Positions 57,229 to 64,000 of a stretch of DNA of 64,000 nucleotides are shown piece after piece. Position 1 is the first letter of the stretch. The number at the start of each line of letters is the position of its first letter. This DNA comes from Biscogniauxia marginata (lineage: Eukaryota > Ascomycota > Sordariomycetes > Xylariales > Xylariaceae), in assembly GCA_022695795.1 (NCBI GenBank), contig MU404066.1, forward strand, positions 372,001 through 436,000, given 5' to 3'. The notes beneath the pieces are model-generated. The model made no database searches. It was not told the origin of the DNA and saw only the letters and a list, made by a program, of their open reading frames with translations. The position numbers and the translations under genes were made by a program.

Positions 57229-58784
57229 TGGGGGCTGCGAAGTGAGAGGTAAAAAAAGGAGCTTTGGGTGAATTAGCAATTTATAGTAGAATACAACATC
57301 CTACGCAGCGGGAAAATGGTACAGTTCCATTATATGCTTAACTTTTATTTAAACGATTTATTTTTATTATCGGCAGACCCACTTACGGTTTTTATACTAA
57401 GCTATATTAACTGAAAAAACTAGGTATTAACTAAGTATTTTAATTATTTAACTTATTATATATTATTATAAAAATTAATATTTATTATAATTTAATAATA
57501 TATATTAAGTTTAATAATAAAATAATTAATATAAATATATATAAAGTGAAGAAAAAGGTGATATATTATTAAAAAAGCTTAATTTTAAAGCTTTATTAAA
57601 GCTTTTTTATTAATATTATAAAATAAGGTTTTAAAACTTATTTTAATGAAAAGTATATATTAAAATGAAAATAATAAGAAAAGGTGGTTATTATGACGAA
57701 CCTCCCTGTGTATTCCTAGTTAACTGACTTCACAGGTGAGTACGTACTAGGTTTTCTTGATTTAAAGGTAACAATGAATTAAGATTGATTTAATTAATTT
57801 ATAATGCTATGTTCGTTAGAGAGGTTTCAAGGTACTTTCACTATAGTATTAAAAAGTGACTATAGTTTTAAATTAATAACTAAAAAACTAGAAATAATGA
57901 ATGACTAAACAAACAAGGAGATTTTAACTTATTTATATAAATGTCTTTTAAGATTATATTTAATGCACCTCCTAGTTCTCCGTATTATTTATTAATCCCG
58001 ATAAATAATATATGTGTCTTTTTTTAATTATTTCTTTATAGTAATAAATAATAAGGATAAAAGTTATATAATTAATACGTAATAACGCCTAAAAATAAAA
58101 CTACTTTTTAATTTATAATATTATTTCTCGTTTTTATTATTTTTATTTTAAAAACTAATTTTACTTCTTTTTTTATTATTATATTTAATTGTAGTGTTTA
58201 AAAGAATTCTTTTTTACTAGGAAAAAAAAATCGTTTATAGATTATCAAAGAAATAATATTATAGCTATTTCCTTATTTAGTTTTAAAGTTATGTTTTATA
58301 ATCGTTATATTAAAAAGGAATTAATGTGTAGAATGGTAAAGGGCTGTTCTCGATATAAGGAATGTCTAGAGGTTAATAATTATAATTACAAAGGTAATAA
58401 AACATTTCTCCTATTTATACAAAACATTTCGCGTGAAAAAAAACGTTTAAATAGGGAAGAACTAGTAGCGAAAGGGCTTTTGTTAAAGCTTTAATAAAAA
58501 TATTAAAACGAGTTAAAACGTTAATAAAAAAAAATGCGAATAGTTATTTCTCGTTTAATTCGTTTATAAAAATAATAAAACTTTTTTAAAAAGCGTAAAA
58601 TAAAAATAATTTATCATAGTTATTAAAGTTTAAAAAAGTTAAAAGAATAAAAGCGTGTTATAACTAAATAGTAGCGTCTTTTTAAAGAGTAGTAAAACAT
58701 GGAGGAATCGCTGCGTTAATTTATATCTAAGCAAGGCGTGTTTATTTCGAAGGTTTTCCTTTTTTTCGATTGGTTTTAACTGAA

Positions 58785-58820
58785 TCACGACCCGGGTCCT
58801 CAAATCCCCCTAGGCGATTT
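58785..58820 (-). other. GC-richer island with a polypurine stretch, possible 3' end of the minus-strand element
   Basis: The minus strand reads CCTAGGGGGATTTGAGGA, a polypurine-like tract, followed by CCCGGGTCGTGA. For a minus-strand retroelement the polypurine tract should lie at the low-coordinate end of pol, as here. No LTR start after it was proved. Confidence 0.3.
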
Positions 58821-60440
58821 AGGTTTTAGTGGTGAAAGTTCTTAAGTTTATCCGTTAAATTTTTTAAATGCTTAAGTGGTTTTTAAGTGTTCTCCTTAAG
58901 TAAGTAATCTTCTTATTTAATAAAATATTGTAATTAACTTTTAACTCGTTTTAAATTTAATATTTTTTTTATTTTATACTTATTAAGATTTTCTTTAAAT
59001 TTTAGTTGGTTTTTTAATATAATGTTATTTAGTGCTAGTTTTAAAAGCAAAACATGAAATATAAAATATATTTTAGATTTTTTTAATAGTACTAGTTTAT
59101 AATTAACTTTTAAAATAACTTTCTCGATTTTATATAGTTTTAATTTCTTAAATTTAAGTTTTTTGTTAAGTCGCTTTATTTTAATTTAGGGTATTTTTAA
59201 TATTACGCTTTGTTATTAACGGAACAAATAAATCATGTTTTCTCTCTTAAGAATTAGTCCTTTAATTCTTTTTTTATTATAGTATTTTGTTATTTTGTTT
59301 TAAATAAACTGTAATTCTTTTTATAGCTGTTATTATATTACTTAAATCTTTTTAAATAGTACTTCTACTTTCGAGGCCTTTATTTTAACTTTTAGTGCTT
59401 TTATAAGTTTAATCGGTTATCTTTAAACTTCCGCCTTTTACTTGTATACTACCTTATATAATAATATCTTTATATTTTCGTTAATTGAAGTGTTATATAC
59501 TATTTAGGTTATTAGTAGTAATTTTATTTAGTTATTTATTTCTTAATTAATATAGCTTTATAAATATTATTTTATTGTTTAATTTAATTTCTTTATTTAT
59601 TTGTCGGTTTAAGGGTAATACGTTGTAAATAACTTTTGTTTAATTCTTATTTATTTTATTAAGCTAGTTTAAAATTTTAATATAAATAATTTGTTTTTAT
59701 TTAAAACAACGTGTTTTAGTAGCTTATATTTATTAACGTACTTTTTTAAGAAGCTAAAAACTAATTATTTTATTATGTTTAATTTGTTAAATAGTAAGAA
59801 GTAGGCGTATTTCGTGAGTTTATTAACGATTACTTATATGTTGTTATAATGTACTTTTATAGTAAGATCTTTTAACTTTAAAAGTTTCATTACAAAGTCC
59901 CATGTAATTATGTGTTATGCTTTGTTAAATATCTAGGTTAATTATAATAGTTTATATAGTTTATGTCGTAATGCTTTAGCCTTATTATAGATATTATAAT
60001 TTTTTATAATTCTTTTAATTATTTGTCGTATTTCTAGAAAATCGAATTTTTTTTAAAGTCGTTTTATTGTTTTGAAAATCCCTTGGTGGCTATGTAGAGG
60101 ATATTCGTGAAATTCTTTAACGAATTCGTTTTATACTTATTTTAATATATATACCTTTTCTTTATACGAGAAAAGTTTGTTATTAGATCCTTGTTAAGAT
60201 TATAATTATTTTTCTTTTTAACTGTAATTTTCTTTAAAACGTTATTTCTAGTCTCTTATGTTAATTTATATATAAGTTAATATAACTAATTTATCATTTT
60301 GTTGTTTAAATATTTAGATATTTCTTTTATTAATTTTTGATTTATAATTTCCCTTTTTATTAAGAAGATTTGCTTAAATATTTTCCTTTCTTTTAATGTG
60401 CTAGATTTTAAAATTGAATTTAAATAAGAAAATTATTTAA

Positions 60441-60550
60441 CGTTTATGTTTTTAGTTAAGCGTTTGTGTTTTTAGTTAAGCGTTTGTGTTTTTAGTTAAG
60501 CGTTTGTGTTTTTAGTTAAGCGTTTGTGTTTTTAGTTAAGCGTTTGTGTT
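60441..60550 (+). repeat. 20-bp tandem repeat, 5.5 copies
   Basis: Unit CGTTTGTGTTTTTAGTTAAG, starting at 60441, 60461, 60481, 60501 and 60521, with a half unit at 60541-60550. Only the first unit differs (one base). It lies within the RIP-degraded block, and its near-identity stands out against the decayed surroundings. Confidence 0.95.
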
Positions 60551-61061
60551 ATTATAAATCGTGTAAGGTTTTTGTGGTTTAAATAGATATTAATAGGTTC
60601 TTTAGTTTTACTAAGCTATAGTTCTTATTTCTTTAATGCTTTGATAATTGTTAATAATTCTTTATTATAAATTTAATAGTTTAATTTAACATTATATAGT
60701 GCCTTGAATAGGTACGCAATTAGGTATTATTTCTCATTATTTTTTAGTTACTTTAAAACTACTTTAATGGCGACATTTGAGGCGTTTATCCTTAGTCGTT
60801 TCTTTTTATTTTCGTTTAAAAGTTTATATATAACCTTATTAGTTATAATTTCTTTTAATTGTTAAAAAGCCTATTTAGCTTTTTTAGTGAAATAAAAAGC
60901 CTTTTTTGTTTTTGCTAAGGTAGTTAATTTTATTAATGGTTTAGCGATACGCTCGAAATCTTTGATAAGTTATTTAATATAATTAATAAAGCTAAGAAAT
61001 GTGTGTACGTTTATGACATTTTTAGGTTTTAATTAATCTTTAATTATTATTATTTTTCTTT

Positions 61062-61600
61062 TTTAAATGTGGATTTCTTCTGGACTTATTATAAACCTTA
61101 AATAGTTTAGTTTTTTGATATACTATTTACTTTTAGTCGGATAAATAAGTAAATTCGCTTTTTCTAGGGTTTTTAACACTTGTTTTATATGTTCTTTATG
61201 TTTTTTCTTGTTTTTTGAGTAAATTAGGATATCGTTTAAATAAATAAATATAAATTTGTTTAGAAACTTACGAAAAACTATTATAATTATATATTAAAAT
61301 GTAGTGGGTGTATTAATAAGTTTAAATGGTATAATTTTATATTTATAATATTTATGTATTATTTGGAAAGCTGTATATTATTCGTGTTTTTTAGTTATTT
61401 TAATTATATAGTATTTATTACGAAGGTTTAATATTATAAAGATTTAGGCTTTGTTGATTTGTTTTCTTACGAGTTTCATTAGTGGTAATAAGTATTTGTT
61501 TTTCTTGGTTATTTTATTGAGGTGTTAGTAATTGATTACTTGTCGCTATATTAAGTTTTTTTATTTATTAACACGTTATTTCCCGTTTTTGTCGATTTTA
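61062..61600 (-). pseudogene. Ty3/gypsy reverse transcriptase relic
   Basis: Read on the minus strand, four reverse-transcriptase landmarks appear in the right order and spacing: a DKNGK remnant (about 61572-61600), IPFKLINTPTTF in place of the usual MPFGLTNAPATF (about 61297-61335), YLNDILIYSKN in place of YLDDILIYS (about 61211-61241), and LNYLRFIISPEEIH in place of the LGF-VIS motif (about 61062-61108). The active-site box keeps one of its two aspartates; the other has become Asn. Stop codons interrupt the frame throughout, so it is dead. Most differences from the usual motifs are G-to-A on the coding strand. Confidence 0.8.
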
Positions 61601-64000
61601 AGTATTATGATTGCCGGGTATCTTGACGAGGATTTTAATTCTTAAATATATCCTTTATTTAAATCCTTTTAGATTCCTTTTTATAATACCCTTTGTTTTT
61701 CCTAATTTATAGGATATATTAAGAATAATTTTAGTTATTTTCCTTTTTTGAAGTGGATTTGATAATTTCATTAGTTATGTTTTAGTAATTCTTTTTTTGT
61801 TTTATTTTTAAATAATTTATAGAAACGGAGGTACTCGCGCGGTATTCTTTTCGTTAGATTTTTAAGCTTGGTTATTTAAATTATATAAGTAATATGTTTC
61901 GTTTTTATATTCGTTTCTTTAGAGTTATTTGTAGTATTTATTTTGTAACTTATAATGGTTAACTCCTTTTGTTTTTAATCTTAATAAAACGTGTTTATCT
62001 TGAAATTTATTTGTGAATTACTTCTTTTAAGTTAATTTATCTCTAGTATTATGTCGTGATTTAATATATATATAATATTAAAAATGACTTATTTGGGGTG
62101 TCCTTAAATAGTTATTAAGAAAGGGACTATTTTTTTTAATACTTTATTATTTTTATAACTAAATATATATCCTTCGAAGTTTTATAGTTAATATAAACTT
62201 TATTTATATATTTATAGTATTTTGTTTTTTTAAGCTATCTTAACTAAGATATAGCTTTTATTTGTTTTTAAGTTTATAAGGGCTTTGTATTCCTTTTTAT
62301 TATACCTGATTTTGGTTTTAATAATATTATCGAGTCTTAACTGGATTTTATATAAAGACTTATTATTTATAGCTTCTCGTTGCTTTACTAGCGAGAGCTT
62401 TTGCCGTTTTTTGGTTTTTTATATTTCTTTTTTTTTAGTTTTTTTTTAGTTGTTATAACCTAGATGTCTTTTTATTTTTAGGCTTTTATAAAAGCGTGTT
62501 TTTAGTAATCATTATTTAGATAGTTTCTTTAATTACCTTTTACGTAGTAAGGGGTAAGAGGTTTATCCTTTATATAGAACTTTGTATATTAAAACTTTAA
62601 TTCTTTTTTGAGAGCTTTTTTATAACTTAAATTTATTCTATTAACTTGGAATTTTTTGAAGTTTTAAATTATTTTCGAATAAAAGGAATAATTCTTGAGT
62701 TTGCTTGCTGGGGGTATCTTAATATTTCTTTTTAGGTTTATATTGATTTTTAGAAGTTTTCCTCTTTTTTTGAGGTATGTTTTAATGATTCGTTTATAGC
62801 TTTGTTTAGTTATATGTGTTTTTATTTATCGCTTTATTAAGTGTTTTTTTATAAAGCCAAATAAATTAATATCGTATTTAGTTCGTTTTTTGAGTTATTA
62901 TGGAAAATGTAGTTTTTTTTATAATTCTTATAATTTTTCTTTAATCTTGTTTTCTTCGAAACTTGTTTCGAGTAAGTTATATATGTTATATAGTATCGAG
63001 GTGTAATATATATAATTTTTAGTAATTATTTTATTACTTTTTTTGGAATCGGGGTAAAGATAACATGCTCGAGGAAAATGTAGCTATCGTGGGATATTAT
63101 TATAAATATATTTATTTTCTTTCATATTATTACTTTTTAGTTTTTAAGAATAATAATTAGTTTTATCTTTAAAACTTTTATATATTTAATAAGCGTTATT
63201 AATATAAAAGCTTTAATATAACGATATATGTTTTTTAAGCTTTAATGGATATCGTAGTTATTATTTATATAAAACCTTTCGTTTAAGCTATTATGCTGGT
63301 TTTTTCTTTAATAGGTTTCGTATTTATTGTTATTATAATGGCTTTAATGTAAATCATTATAGTTTAACTTAATTCTTAAGTTATATCTTAGCTTATAATT
63401 ATTGTATTCGTATAGTAATTCGCTTTTATTATATCTTTATTTAGCTTGTTTTAATGTAAGATATTTTAAATATAAGTAGTTATCCTTTAAATAGTTTTTA
63501 CGGTTAACTTAATAAGATTTATAAACTTTTTTTATAAGGGCCTCCTCGTTTTTTTATACTTTAATAGTATTAATAATAAATACTCGGTTTACTTCTTTAT
63601 TGTTTTCGAATTAAACTCTTACTTTGACGGCTCTTTTCTCGGGTTAAGGAATCCCTCTTGTTCTTAGTTCCTGTTTTTTAGGACTTCGGTACTCGTTTTT
63701 ATAATATCTTTTTTTTTTGTAATTAGAACATTTAATAGTTGATTTATCTCGTTTTTTTTGTTTTTTTTAAATAATGTTGATTTTAATAGGGTTTAACTTA
63801 GTTTTAGTACTTTTCTTGGTTTCGACACCGCTTTTATGATTTCCTTTTTTTAGTTAATCGCTATTTTTTCGTTATATCGTTTTTTTTAAGGTACCGTTTA
63901 AAGTTTTTATTATTAATAGTAATTGCTATTATAACGTAGTTATTAAACTTTTTTGGGTTCTTTTCTTTATATAGGTTTATTTTATATAACTTATTCTTTA

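Larger units (their letters stand above)
57229..64000. mobile_element. AT-rich, RIP-like degraded repeat block with Ty3/gypsy relic
   Basis: From about 57330 base composition drops abruptly to very AT-rich and stays so to the window edge. Stop codons are frequent in all frames. On the plus strand CA is scarce while TA and CG persist, the pattern left by CpA-to-TpA change (RIP). From about 58.8 kb on, the plus strand has clearly more T than A and more G than C. The only recognisable coding remnant is a minus-strand reverse transcriptase (see 61062-61600). Less AT-rich islands are at 57680-57780 and 58700-58870. The element appears to continue beyond 64000. No LTR pair or target duplication was identified. 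Confidence 0.85.

Noticed and set aside
58291..58494. 67-codon plus-strand frame in the AT-rich block
   Set aside because: Lys/Asn/Leu-biased composition expected from random AT-rich DNA; no similarity to transposon proteins recognised.
60441..60550. CRISPR-like array
   Set aside because: The 20-bp units are directly adjacent with no spacers, in a eukaryotic transposon relic; it is a plain tandem repeat.

Overview
The window is nuclear DNA of a filamentous ascomycete (Pezizomycotina, probably Sordariomycetes). The evidence is many short introns with GTRNGT donors and CTAAC-type branch points, typical fungal housekeeping proteins, a proteinase K-type secreted protease, and a 6.7 kb AT-rich block whose only recognisable content is a retroelement mutated in the way repeat-induced point mutation (RIP) does. 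No species is claimed.

Layout. 1-13.1 kb is gene-dense: the 3' end of NUP188, TIM9, MRT4, U1-70K, mitochondrial ribosomal protein mL43, triosephosphate isomerase and a 584-residue protein of unknown function. 13.1-30.2 kb is gene-poor. It holds one intact gene, a six-exon secreted subtilisin, between deserts of about 7.0 and 8.5 kb. The right-hand desert contains a decayed SAM-dependent methyltransferase gene, and the two deserts share a diverged repeat. 30.2-57.2 kb is gene-dense again: a rhomboid protease, a CCCH zinc-finger protein with a possible NYN/PIN-like domain, condensin subunit Cnd3, nucleolar Nop4, an unknown 492-residue protein, Las21/Gpi7, an unknown 350-residue protein, Smp3, Pet100 and a TACO1/YebC protein. 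57.3-64 kb is a RIP-degraded block with a minus-strand Ty3/gypsy reverse transcriptase relic and a 20-bp tandem repeat.

Shared themes. Four genes serve mitochondria (TIM9, mL43, PET100, TACO1). Three serve RNA or ribosome biogenesis (MRT4, U1-70K, NOP4). Two act on the same GPI anchor precursor and lie 4 kb apart (LAS21, SMP3). Several neighbours are divergent pairs sharing 430-615 bp upstream regions.

Exon coordinates were worked out by hand from splice signals, reading phase and expected family sequence. In every complete multi-exon model the summed exon length is a multiple of three. No clearly new system was found. The items most worth a second look are the methyltransferase pseudogene, the strand-asymmetric RIP block, the NYN-like plus CCCH protein, the GC-AG intron in LAS21, and three conserved-looking proteins of unknown function.
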